Assembly (NCBI RefSeq): GCF_036370855.1
Contig: NC_088106.1
Coordinates: 29,104,001 to 29,168,000, forward strand
Direction of reading: 5' to 3'
Length of the DNA: 64,000 nt
Origin: Dromaius novaehollandiae
Taxonomy: Eukaryota > Chordata > Aves > Casuariiformes > Dromaiidae
The notes under the pieces are model-generated. The model had not been told where the DNA came from, made no database searches, and worked only from the letters and a program-made list of their open reading frames with translations. The translations under genes and the position numbers were made by a program. Positions 1 to 13,200 of this stretch are shown here, piece after piece (positions within the stretch are counted from its first letter, which is position 1; every line of letters begins with the position of its first letter).

Positions 1-1147
1 GCTGCTTTGAAAAATACACTAAATTCATTAGATCTTGTGTGAAAACTAAATGGAGGAGTTGTCTAATGAGGCTTTTGTTCTGAAGCCAGATGGCCTGCTA
101 TCCATTTCTCCCAACTAAGACTTCGTTGCTGCTGATGAGAGAGAACTTAATATCTAATCACAGCCATGGTATAGAATTAATAAGCAGAAGTTTGATCTTT
201 ATAGTCATTGTCTACCCTTGGACTTTCTAGGAGTTTTTGTTGAGGCTAGACAGGAGACCTAAACCTAACTTGCAGTAACATCAAGTGCTTTCTTCAGTGA
301 CAGGTGTTTTAGGTCAAAAATCTGCACCTTTTGCTTTCCTGTCACATCAAGAATGTAGTGGTAGCAGAAATGTGGGAAGACATGGACACAGTTTAAATAT
401 GTGGAATTTCAGAGGATGAAGTCAAAGACTGAATTGGATTCTATAGCTGGGAAGATGATGGTGGTCTTCCTTGTGTGGAAAAAGAGGTTATATAGACTTC
501 ATAGCCTGGGTTGGCTAGGCGGCCATGAAAGGTTGTCTGACCAACCAAGACTAGTTTTGGCTTGGAGGAGGACAATCCAGCATGAAGAGAATTGAGTTGT
601 TTGTGTGTAGGTGATAGCTGAGATTGCGTAGCGGCGGTAAAGTTTATAGAATCTATTCCTTCTAAGATTAGCTTAGAGTCAGTTCAGGTAGATCGTTGTT
701 GTTAGATGTTTTATTAAAGTAACGTTTAAAGACTTCTGAAATGTAAGTCCCAATGGCATGAGTTTCTGACTCCCTTGGGTACTCTGAGACTATCTTTGAA
801 ATAATACGTATTACTGTTATGATACTCCCATTGCTGTTGCTGTTGGCAAGTCTGCAGAGCATCACGAATGAGACTGGTAACTCTGAACCTCTGGTTCCCA
901 CCTGCTAGCCCTCGCTTTCTCTCTTTCACGAATAGTTAACAACACCCAACATAGAAGGGTAATTCCAGCAGGGAGATCAGAGGAGTCAAGCTGCATCTTG
1001 GATGCTTCCACCTGCCTTTTAACCATCCTCTGAATTTCTTATTGATTGTACAGAATTATTTTCTGTAAGCCTATACAGTGGTTTGGTCTAACTGCTTACA
1101 AGTTAGTATTTACATTTATGCTTCATATATACTATGTTTTCACACAG
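1..1147 (+). other. ARMC8 intron (partial, left edge)
   Basis: Intronic by position, ending in the TTTTCACACAG acceptor. I see no exon, repeat family or RNA gene in it. Confidence 0.8.
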
Positions 1148-1223
1148 GTTCGAATGCAAGCATTGAAATGCTTCTCAGTTCTAGCCTTTGAAAACCCACA
1201 GGTATCAATGACTCTTGTAAATG
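1148..1223 (+). CDS. ARMC8: ARMC8 exon a (first visible)
   Basis: Begins after a CACACAG acceptor and ends at ATG|GTAAGC. It encodes 25 codons plus one base, from [10 protein letters not shown] to MTLVN, the second half of one armadillo repeat. Confidence 0.95.
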
Positions 1224-4200
1224 GTAAGCATAAGGCTATGGTTGCTAATTTGACATTCGTTTTATTGACTGGTTGAACTGGAATTATGTTCTGAGTTCTC
1301 TTTCATTGTTTGCAGTGTTGGTTGATGGAGAATTGTTACCACAAATTTTCGTCAAGATGTTACAAAGGGACAAGCCTATTGAAATGCAGCTCACATCAGC
1401 CAAATGGTAATTTTCATCAGGAATTAGGATGAAATAGCTTGCAATTTATTACTTATTTTTTTAACTGTTCCCTTTTTTCTTGTTGTAGATTAATATAAAT
1501 GAGATCTAAAACGTTAAAACTTAAAAATAATGATATTTGCATTATCTAAATTCTTGAAGAAATGTTTCTTGCCTAATGCTCTTTATAGCATAACGTTCAC
1601 TCTTTTTCATACATAAACAGGAAAAAATGTCACTGGGCAGCAATTTTATCAAGAATGTCTACTCAAGCATATGAGTAGACATAAGCTGAACTGCAGCTTT
1701 CACTAATAGCTTAGATTTTATGACAAGTTTAACTGTGAAAAGGCTATGGTCAATCTTATATTCTTACAGAGTCAAATAATAATATTTTATCTTGTAATAC
1801 AAGATAATGTCATTGTTACAATGGTGTCCCAAGGACTCGCTTCATGGACTGGGGCTGGGTTGTGTTGAGTACCAAGATGAGAACAGGGAGAAGAGCTAGA
1901 CTCTCTCCCCAAGGTTTTTAATTAAAATAAATTATTATTTCAGCTTCTCGTACTGGTACAGCAAAATTAATGTTTACTTAATATTATAGATCAATTAGAA
2001 CTTTGCCCTTTGGCACAGACACATTTTGGCATGGTCATATAATATGTGACACAGCGGGACAATGTTCCATAGCAGTAACACTAGGGTTACTCATTTCATA
2101 AGCTAGGAATTGACTCCTTTTAAGGCCTCTTTCCTTCTGTTGTGTTGACGATGATGGGATAAATGACTTCAGATGGTTAAAGTAGTAGTTTACAGTGACA
2201 GATTTTTTTTTTCCCATCATCGAGCATAACTCAAGATGTTAGTCACCAATGTATTGATTGGTTTAGATTCGTTTAATTTAATTCTCTGCATTGAAGACTC
2301 TCCTTTTAGATGTTGCTGGCTTATTTTTGATCTGGATCAGTTCTCTAATTCAGTTCACCAAACAATTTCACCGATGCTTTTGCCAGCACAGTCTTGATTC
2401 TGGCTTCTCAGCTGTGATTGATTTTGTGTTTCTTTGACAATCCAGAGAAGAGATGGAGAATTACAATTAAAAATAAAACTAGAAGAGATGCATCTTTTCT
2501 ATTGATCTCAAGCTATGAGGCAGTTGATAAGTTATGAATGTTTTCTTGCATTCAGTAAAGCAAAGCTACTTTATTTCATGCTTAAACTAGAACACTTTGT
2601 CTGGCAGACAAGGTCTAACTGGACTAAATATCAACTGCAAGACTGGTACTTTTCTTGTAATTGTTCAGACATGAAAATCAGCATCTCCTGCCATCAGTCC
2701 CCAGGGTTAGACAGTAATGTCTACAGAACGATCTCTGGGCTAATGGTCAAGTCTCATCTGTTCACTTCTGAGGAAAAATATAAAAAGATTTTTGATTGTG
2801 GGATTTTAGCTGTGTCTGTCACTGGTAGGTGTTTGGAACAGGACTGAGGTTCTTATGGGTGAAAGCCCTCTCCTTAGGCACTTGGAAAGAGCACAGGAAT
2901 GCAGCAAAACATGGTGTGGTTATGGCGTATTAGCGTATTACTGCTCTTTAGCTGAGCAATTGTAGTCGACCCTGTGTGCACTTTTAACCTCCCCAACTGA
3001 GAGTTGAAACATGTCAGTTCTCAGTGACTTTCACTGAAATTCAGTGAAGTTTTGTTTGTTTTTTAAACCTCACTATCGGGGCATGCTGCACATGCACTGA
3101 ACGCAGAGCAGTCATCCTCCACCCTCGTTCTGCTGCCTCACAGCTGAGCAGGTAACAGAGTTCAGTGAACTGTGTTCTCCTGACTTTGATAGAAGTAACC
3201 TACTTGCGTCCCGAAATATAAATTTAAACCACTGAACTACACTTTTATTAGTGGATGAACTACTTGCATTTCTGGTGGCTTGCAGCACGTGTTCAGGTAG
3301 TTACACACAGCAACTAATGCACTTGCCTGCTGTTGTGCATCAGCATTGTAGTCTGAGACCTCGGAATTGTCATATTCACAGTCTGTGATTTTACCGCAAA
3401 TGTCATCTAAGAATGAACAGCCACAGGTTTGGTTTGATGGTAGATACTCAATCACATGCATCATTAGCAAGGATGTGCTTATTCCAACAGGGTGTTAAGA
3501 CACCTGTGGAAAAGTATTAGAACAAAACCACACCTCCTAGGCTAGCACAAAGCTCGTACAATTTGACTAAGCTGTGTTGTCAACCACCAACCCTATGTAC
3601 GTCCCCTCCATATCATTTAAGTGCTGGCCCATCCTGTGTGCAGCAAAGGACAGGCTGGTGTACACTGCACCTGTATCTTAATGAAGGTGATTCATTTTGT
3701 TTTCTGCCAGTATACGGGGTTTGTATATCAGTGAGGTTTGCTGGTGAGGCCTGTTTTGACCAGTTTACAGTGTGTGTATTCATCAGTGTTCCAGCAAGAT
3801 GTACCGTACTGTAAATTCGCTTAGAAGCATGCATTTAGAAATTTGTTCACGTGCCCAAATCAAAGTCATCTAAGCATAAATGTATTGAAATGAACAGTAA
3901 GACAGAGCGAAGTATGTTTCACTGGTACAGTCATTTATTTTGCATTGCCTTTCTTACGTGCATAAAAAACAGTGATAGGTGAATACGTATTTTACTATCC
4001 CGTTGCAGCCTTACTTCCATGTGCAGAGCTGGAGCAATACGAACAGACGATTCCTGCATCGTTCTCAAGGTGAGCAGGTTAAACAGTTTTCTGTGTAACA
4101 CAGAAAACTCATGTGGGTCTATCCCTGCTTTTATTTGTATGTCTCGTATAAAAAGTTACAAAAAGGTTTGTTACACTGAAGATTTCAAAAGCACCAAGTT

Positions 4201-7200
4201 CTCCAGATGTTTATTAAAAAATCAGATCCCTAACTTCCCTTTGTGTCTTTAAGCTTTTACAGCAATATGGCTCTTTTAAGAAACTTTAAGTAAAGAATCA
4301 TACTAGGAAGTCTGTATCCAGGTATAAATATCCCAGAGTTTGACACACACCCCCATTTGATGTTTGTAAGTTCAGTCATCATGTGTAAGTAACCTGGAAA
4401 CAACATTACTGGCTTGGTCTCTGATACAGATGGAGCACTAATTTGTCTTTCACCAGTTTATTTCACAAGACTAGTCATAATGCCTGCATAGTCTATAAAT
4501 GGAGTCTGTCATATGGGCACATGATGTCTCAGGATTCACAACATTTTTGTAGATTTGTCTGGACATTGTTGCTTCATACTTTGGGGAAATTTCTTATAAA
4601 CAAAAAAAACTCTCATGCCGAAATATTGGATTTAATTTTTATACTCAACTAACTTCCTAATAAAGTTAACTTCACTGAACACCATAGGAATGTCATGTTT
4701 CTCTTGATAGTCATACTTCCGTAGCTAGTCAGAAAAAGCTGCTGATGAGCAAGCATATCAGCTAGATATCAGAAAATACTAGCACTGCTTGTTTCTCTTT
4801 ATTATATTGAAATATTACTGTAATACTAAAGTAAGAAAAGATGTTCACTTCCTTTAATAGTTACAGAAGAGGATTCTGGCAGACTCAAAGCTTTCTTTAG
4901 TGTGTTTTTTAGAATCCATCCTTCCAGAGAATAATTCACAGTGCAGAGTTAAGAAAACAGTTTAAATGCATGAAAGCTAATTTTTTTTCCCTGTATGTAC
5001 TGCTGTTCTGAAATTGGTAAGGTACATGTTCCTGGAATGAATCTAGCAACCGAAGGGTCTAACCAGCAATCGGCAAAGCAGTTATTGTCAGTATTTGCTG
5101 GTCTGAGATCTGAAACCCGGTAATTTTTGACAGCAGTCACTTGGCTGTGAAGGCCTCTCTGTGGCGTTGAGTTCCTCTCGCGTGAACAGGCAGCTGATAA
5201 GCGAGCGTGACCCCGGAGCGTGCTGCAGGCCCGTGGCACTGCAGATAGCTGCGCTTACTGCTTAGAACAGCAGAGAGTTCTCCCCACTAAGGGCTGCAGA
5301 AGATGCTGATGAGTGTCTTCTAACTGCGGTCTTGTACCAAATCCTGAGGGCTCCTACAAACTTGCACTTTAAACTGGAAAACCGTCACCAGAGTGTCTGT
5401 CCAGAACTGTCCCTAAGGCCTACTTCTGGGGAATGCTGGAGAATGAGTAGGTTGTAGGTAAGATACTGTGGTAAGAAAATGTATTTTTCCCTTTCAATGG
5501 TTGTAGCAGTAGAGTCTGGCATATCTAAAGCTTTCATTAGTGGGATTTTGGTGTCCGTCGTTCCAGATAATGACATACAGATGAAAATCCCTGTTGGCTG
5601 AGGCAAAGGCCCCTCCCTCCAGCCTTTTTAAGCAAGGAGGTCCAGAACGCAGTTACTCCAGCGCTGTGCTGCTAGCAGGGATGGCAGCTTCTGTTCTGCA
5701 CAGGCGCATGGCCTGACCTCGAGCGAGGCAGCCCAGCTCCATCGCCTTCCCTCACTGCGATACCTAACACCTCTCCAGCCTGCCTTGCCTTCCCCTACAA
5801 CATCTGCAGAGAGAGAGGCCACAATTTCATGCTCCCAATCTCTCTCTCTCTCTCTCTCTCTTGCAAGCCTCATTCTTAACTTCTCTTTCAAGAATTTCTT
5901 CCCTTCAGAAATCCCCCACTGCCTGCTTAGCCCCGGTGCTGCATCCTGATGAGGAAGTGTGGGCTCCAGAACTGCTCTCCTCTGGGGAGAAGAAATAGGG
6001 AGCTACTGCTGGAGGCAAAGGCAAACTACTGCTGATAGCTGACCGCTAACTGTCTGTGTGGAGCTCCGTATGCTGTGCCACATGGGCAGTTCTGGTAACT
6101 GCAGGCTTCGTAAACCTTTCTGAGTTGATTTGCCTGCCAGTTTATGGACTTTTGCTCTGCAGCAATAGGGAAGTTTTCTTTTTTATGGAAGCTTCTTCTG
6201 CACAAACAGACATTTTAAACTTTGGACTAAAAATTGCTGAAAATATTGTGAGTAGACAGAAGAGTGGAGAAAGAAGGAGGGCACAGAACTTTGCTGCCTT
6301 ATTCTGATTGTTTAAATAACTCATTTAATTCCCTCTTTCCTTCTGATGGTCACTTTAGGAGCTCGTACTTATAGAATATCACTTTGTCTCAGTCTGTGGT
6401 AAATCCAGTCATAAATTGCTTGACCTGCTGTGAACTACAACCAAAAAATGCCTCCTTTAGTTTTCAGAAATTGTTGAAGAGAGTTTCAACCCTTTGCGGT
6501 CAAAATTTGTTCAGTTGCAGAAAGAGCAGGCATATGCATTTCCAAACTGGGTTTGAAATTTTTTTTTTTTTTGTTGCTCAGTTTGAGTAGTTGTGCCTGT
6601 AACGTGAAAAACAAGTCTGTTGGGGTGGGGAGGAGAGCGAGAAGGTGGTTGATAATTAATGGAGTTTTGCTTGGAATGGAACTTATTTCTTTGAAATCCT
6701 AATAATGAAAGTGACCATCTGTCCAGATACCGTGACTCATCCCAGTGATGCTATGTGAATTAAATGTTCCATCTTTACAGTCTGTTTTCAGAGAGCATTT
6801 CAGACTTTATCTGGTGGCCAGGAAAGGCCCAGTGGGCTTTGCAACCGTTCCTCTTACACTTCTAACACCGTACCATAGTCCTCTACATTCATTATGTTGT
6901 ACAACCCCTTAGGTCTAATGCAACAGTTAATATGTTCTTTGGAATACCTGATTTTGCTTAATTTTAAAGTGATGGCATTGTGTGAAGTTGAAAGGTACTG
7001 AGGTTCATATTTCTCAGGTACTTGCAGCCCATGACTTGGCAATACCTAGCCTTTGAATTCCAAAAGAGGTTTTGCTTTCAATGGCTTAACTTCCATTGTA
7101 ACCTTCCTTATCTTTCTTCACTCCACACATACCTATGGCATAGTTTGAAAGTGTGCTTTGGTGTATCTACTTAAATATTGTTGCTTTCCTCTTCATCTCC

Positions 7201-10200
7201 TGGGCATTAACAATTTTTAAGGAATTAAAATTGCTCCTTTCAGACTATTTGACGCTAGAGAGAGTTGGGAAGTACAGTGCCTTTGTGGTTCAGTCTGTAA
7301 TGGAATTCCACTTCTCTTTCCAGTCAACCTGAATGTCACTTGCGATGAGAGCTTATGTCCGGCTTTTATGGTTGTGTGTATGCTAGACTTACTTTTTAAT
7401 ATCCCTTATGCCAGCTCAGTAATTGAAACTAACAGTATTTAATCATTATGGTGCAGTTCTGAATTATACAGATGAAAAAGTATTGTACCAATGCAATGCC
7501 TGAAGATTTCAAGCAAGCCTGGAACAAACTTGCAGAGGTCCTAGAAATCTTACTTTTGGAAATGAGGTGATTTCTGAGGGGTATTTAAATTTCCCTGCCC
7601 TCAGAAACTGTCTCCCCTGTTTTAAAGAGTTCCAACTAATTTGCTAAGGAAATAGAAGGTCCTTAGGTATGTCTGTGTTGTTAGAATTGGTTTTCAACTC
7701 TTCAGGCTTAAACTCCTCTTCATTTTGGTTATCTGATGTCCTAAGTGAAAGATATGCAAAGAGGAGGTGCTTTGGTTCATTAGATTAGCTAGAAGATTCA
7801 CAATGTGAATGGTCATCCTTGCAGTAACACTTTTTTTCTTTAATAAATGTAGGCACGTCACCTAACTCTGTCTCTTTTTCTGTGGAATGAAGATAAGATA
7901 TTTATCTACTTAATCATTTGAACGTTATTTCGATTCTCAAAAACAGAACTCTGAGAAAGGTTCTCTGCTAGCGTAATTCTGTTGAAGTTATTGGAGTTAT
8001 ACAAGCAAAAGCCTTGGCTCTGTCATTCCTGATGGATTTTCATGAAAGTTTTTAATACTTGGTGAGGCTTGAGTGAGAGAGTTGAGTCCCAACCACTGGC
8101 GAATTGGTCTTTACAGAGTTAAGTGCCTTTCACTGAGTTTCAGGCAAAGATGTATTTTATTGGTTTTAATGTTTACAGTAGAGAAGGCATGACAAAAATG
8201 TTGCCATGTGACTGTAACCAAGGTAGGGGGTATGTCAGGGATAAGGCAGAATAACGGACCTGGATTCCAAGTGGACCTCATTTCTGGTTGTTCAAAGCTA
8301 CTTCTTAGGGCTCTTGGCAGCCAGCGTGGGTCAAGGAAGTCCCGAGGTTGTTCTTGGCTGCACAGTCCTCAGTCAGTCCTGGATCATAAAATGGCAGGAG
8401 GCATCAAGTGCTCATTGATGGCAGCAGGGGTACTTTTGTTTAATACAAATAAGCCTGTGCAAATATGAATTATTGAGTGGAATTTTTAGGTTTTGCTAAA
8501 CTTCTGAACCATGGTCACTTTTTTTTTTTTTCCACTTTTCAGACTCTGCCATGTTTGGTTCGGATGTGTAGTAAGGACAGACTGCTGGAAGAGCGAGTAG
8601 AAGGAGCAGAAACACTGGCCTATTTGATCGAAACAGATGTGGAGCTCCAGAGAATTGCCAGCATTACCGACCACCTCATTGTCATGCTTGCTGACTACTT
8701 CAAGTATCCCAGCTCAGTGAGTGCAATCACTGATATCAAAAGGGTATGTTTCTTCGTCTGGTTTGAAACCTTCAAAAGTGTGCAAAAACAATGACCTTAA
8801 CAAACGGTGACTTAAATGTCCAGGATGTTTTTTATTCTATTTAAACCTTGCATCCGAGTTCCTCATCAGAAAGGTGACAAAGGTCCATCAGGACTGGGTT
8901 CCTGATGCACGTAGTCCCCAGGTCTTTGCTCACTCGCTGCTCTTTCTGGAGCCTGTAATATCCAAGCTAAGGTCTTTGTGTACACCTGGTCTCCTCTCTA
9001 CATCTGTAAGCAGGATGCTGCTGTTCTTCTCTATGGAACATAGGGAGATGGGCTCTGGGTACTTTAACACAGCTTTACTATAGGAGTTTCATGACATTTT
9101 CCAGAGATAGTAAGAAAGTACCAGACTGAGACATCTGTCATGTTTCTGCTTTGCAGAGTTTAAAAGGCTTATCTTCAGGAACCAGTGCACTTCAGCTGCA
9201 TAAGAGATAATAGCCCATGTGATGAGAGACTGATTTCAATTCTTAGGTCAGGTTTGTGAGTATTATTAAGTTCAGAGACTGTTCTGTTTGGTTAAACAGA
9301 AAAACATTTGAATGTTGTATAGTGTTTCATATTATTAGTTGTCTGCACTTGCAAGTAGATTGGATAAACAGGAACCAAATACACCTCAGAGCCTATTACT
9401 TCCATAGGTGTTGTACAGGGAGCTTTCATCTGTAAACCTGTTTGTTTCCAGATTTGCATACAGTTTCCAAAGCACTACTGGATCAGTCAACCTCAGAAGC
9501 AGGATTGCTTTTGATATTCCACATAGGGAAACATCCATTGCTTATTCCCTTCCCCGTCACAGAGTCTGCTTTTTATTTTTTGGAAGTATTTGAAAGACTT
9601 GCCTTACAGAGCCTTTTTTTTTTCTTTTTTTTTCTCTCTCTGAAGTTGGCCCAAGGAGCAGACTCATTTCTCAGGCTTCTATAGAATAGGATTGATTCCG
9701 CCTATACAGATGCTTGGAATTCTATGTAAAAATGCAAATGAAATATTAAAAAAAAAACCAAAAAACTATTAGTCACAGTATAAAACTAAATAAGCAGAAG
9801 GAAGTTTAGTATTTGGCTGGGAAGTAATGGTCATTGGCTATAGCATGCAAAACATCATTAGGTTCCAAACATGAGTGGAACAGTTATAAATATTATGACA
9901 TTGCTTTGAGTGTTCAGAAAGTCTCTAAAAATAGTCAGCTGTGAAGCCAGGGAGCTTACCTTGTACGAAATGCATTGAATTACACCCTATAAGGTAAAAA
10001 CTAGATGAGTGAGGACTCTGCAGAACGGATTATAGTCTTCTATTTCAAATATTTTTAACAACGACATAATACATTTTGCTGTAATATAGCCGCACCAAAG
10101 AGAATTACTCAAACAGCTTAACTTTTGACAGTTCTTTTGTTTCAGCACTTTGCTGTATAATACTGTTTTTTCTGGCAAATATTTTGTGTAGAATTTAACT

Positions 10201-13200
10201 ATCACTTCATTTTATGATACCCTTTGGTACGGAGTTTTGAGGGCAGTTAGAATCCTAGAATAATCCTGTTTGGAAGGGACATTAGGAGGTCTTTAGTCCT
10301 AATCTTCTGTTCAAAGCAGGGTCAATGCTGACCTGAGATGAGGTTGCTCAAGGTGGCTTTGTTCAGCTAGCTCTTGAAAACTGCTAGGAATGGAGGTTAA
10401 ACAACCAGTCTGAGTAATCTGTTCCAATATTTGACTCTCCTCCCAGTGAAAAACTTTTCCTTATATCCAGTAGTAACCTCTGCTCTGTCAATTTGACTGC
10501 TGTCTCTCCTGGCTCTGCACCTCCGTAAGGAGCCTGGCTTCATGTTCTTTGTAGCCTTATCATGGGTATGGGAAGGCTGCTCTCAGGTGCCCCCTCAGCC
10601 TTCTCCTCGGCCAGCTGAACAAGCCCAGCTCCCTCATCCCCTCCTCACGGGGCAAGTGCTCCAGCCCTCTGACCGTCTTGGTGACCCTCTGCTGGACTTG
10701 CTCAAGATCATCAACATCCTTTTTGTGCTTGGGGGGACGAGGGGAACAGGGCAGTTTTCCAGGTTTGCTCTAATGAATGTCAGGTAAAGGAGAGTAAATC
10801 ACCTCTTGTGATCCACTGGCTGCGCTCCTGTTGGTTACAGCCAAGAGTGCTGTTAGCCACCTTGGCTTCCAGGGCATGCTGCCACACTGCTGGCTCGTGT
10901 TTAGCTTACCCTCAGGTCCTTTTCAGCAGAGCCTGTACCATTGCAGGGGGTTATTCCTTCCCAGGTGCAGGTCTCTGCATTTCTCCTTGTTGAATTCCAC
11001 AGGATTCCTGTTGGCCCATTCCTCCAACCTGTCAAGATCGCTCTGAATGACAGCCCTGTCCTCAAGATCACTGACTGCGTCCCCCCCCTACAATTTGGTG
11101 TCATCCACAAGCTCGATCAGGGTGCACTCCATCTCCTCCAGGTCATTCATAAAGATATTAAACAGGATAGGTCCCAGAATAGGTCCTGAGGAGCTCTGCT
11201 TGTAACACGTCTGTGGGCAGTGTGAACCATTAACCATTGTCCTCCAACCCTGATGGTCCGGCTTAGTTTTTCACTTATCCTGACCATAAAGTCTCAACCT
11301 GAGTACAAGGATGCTGTGGGGGACCGTGTTGATAGCCTTGCTAAAGTCAAGGTAGGTGACATGTGCTGTTCTACCCTCATCTACAGAGGAGTCATTTTAT
11401 TATTAGAAGGCACTCAGGTTGGTGAGGCATGAATTTACCCCTGATAAATCCATGCTGGCTATTTCCAGTCACCTTCTATTTCATTAGTTCAAAAATGGTG
11501 TGATAGCACATAACTCATATGATCAAATCCCCCTTGACCTCCCAGTGAATATGCACTAGCTTACAGCTATTAAGAAAATATCACTTGGGGTTTTTTTTAG
11601 TGTCTAAATTTGATATTTATCCTTTATTTAAATAGCTCGACCATGACTTGAAGCACGCTCATGAACTGCGCCAGGCTGCTTTCAAGCTCTATGCTTCCCT
11701 TGGAGCAAATGATGAAGATATCCGAAAAAAGGTGAGCCTGTGAAAAGCCTTAGCAGTCATGCAAAGGTACAGCTGAAAGCTGTGCTGAAGGGCAGTGCAA
11801 GAATTTGGATGCATGTGTTGTGCGCCTCCCCCCTCCCGCCCCCTTCTTTTTCTTCATTTTGGTATAAACAAGTTGAAATGACAAGGCTTTCTTTCAGTTT
11901 TGTTCATACAGACTTTTATCTTGCACTTTTTGTATGGAATCCAGACAAAAATTAATGTAACAAAACACATAAGATGAAAGTTTATTGATGTATAAATCTT
12001 CACAGTGATGGCTGAACTATAGATTCTCACGATGTATTGCGTTTTAACCTGTTCTTTCTGCACATAACTGTGCCGGGATGTTGTCATGGCACGTGAGTCT
12101 TAAGATTTCTGAAGCCTATGTTCTGAGGCACAGAAAATACCGATGTTGTCATGTATCCTTCTATAAACCAAACATTTGCTTGAAAATAAACCCTGGAAAG
12201 TGTAATCATACTGACAAAGAATCACGCTTTGCTCCATGATTATGACGTGACTGTGGGGCTTGGCTTGTGCTGTAGGAACAAACAGCGATTGATCTGGAGA
12301 ACAAATCCTGCTCAGCACAGGAGAGGTTCTGCGTGGATGACCGGTGCTCTCTGTTGTTAGGAACTTGATGTGTGGGGGAAGTGGAGGGAAATTAATGATC
12401 AAAACCATTATTTTTTAAATGAAGCAAGTAGTTGCTATATCAAACAGAAATGGTAAGATCAGGAGACAGGAGAACTTTCTGGGTTTATTTGCTGGTTAAA
12501 GGGGAAAAAGAGAAGGAAGAAAGATATGAACAGAAAGGCAGGAAAACATAATATAGAAAAGATGACTAGCAAGAGAATTTATCAGTGGGGAATGAATCAG
12601 GATCTCCCAAATTCAAACCTGTAAATTTATCTTTTGTTGCAGGATGAACAGCTTTAGTTAATAATAGGGATGCCTTTACTTATATTACTACTAAAATGAG
12701 GAGTAACTGTTAGCAGTAATTCAGAACACAGTGACTCTTAACTAAAGCATATTTCTTTCACTAAGTGACTGGTGTGTGTGTGAGAGGGGTTTATTTATTA
12801 TAGAAAAGTTATCTTTCACCTTGATATTAACTGCCTTTTATCGTAGTCTTAAATGCTGGGACTGGCCATGTCTAAATATGGAAGATGAACTGCTGTGTAT
12901 TTTTTTTCTAGATGGCTTCACAGCATGCCTCCAATCTGTAGTTTGTATATACTGTGTGGACTTGTACATGCTGCCTTTTATTTTGATATGACATTAAGGG
13001 TAAAGCATATATATAACTGTCGTCTTCCTTGATGATTAATAAAATCATTTTAAAAGCAGTAGCTGAGCAAGGCGTGTGGATGTTGTTTTCTAAATGATAT
13101 GTGGTTACACACTTTACTCCACTTAATCTGGGAAGATAATGTGGCTTGATGGTATTTTAGTCATAGGTTTTTTCCTATGCAATGTTTAAAGTGTTACAGG

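Larger units (their letters stand above)
1407..4008 (+). other. ARMC8 intron, 2.6 kb
   Basis: Lies between exons b and c. It holds two perfect short inverted repeats (1655-1682 and 1787-1807, listed separately). Open frames at 2515-2847 and 3563-3814 lack homology and cross no splice-consistent boundary. I see nothing else. Confidence 0.8.
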
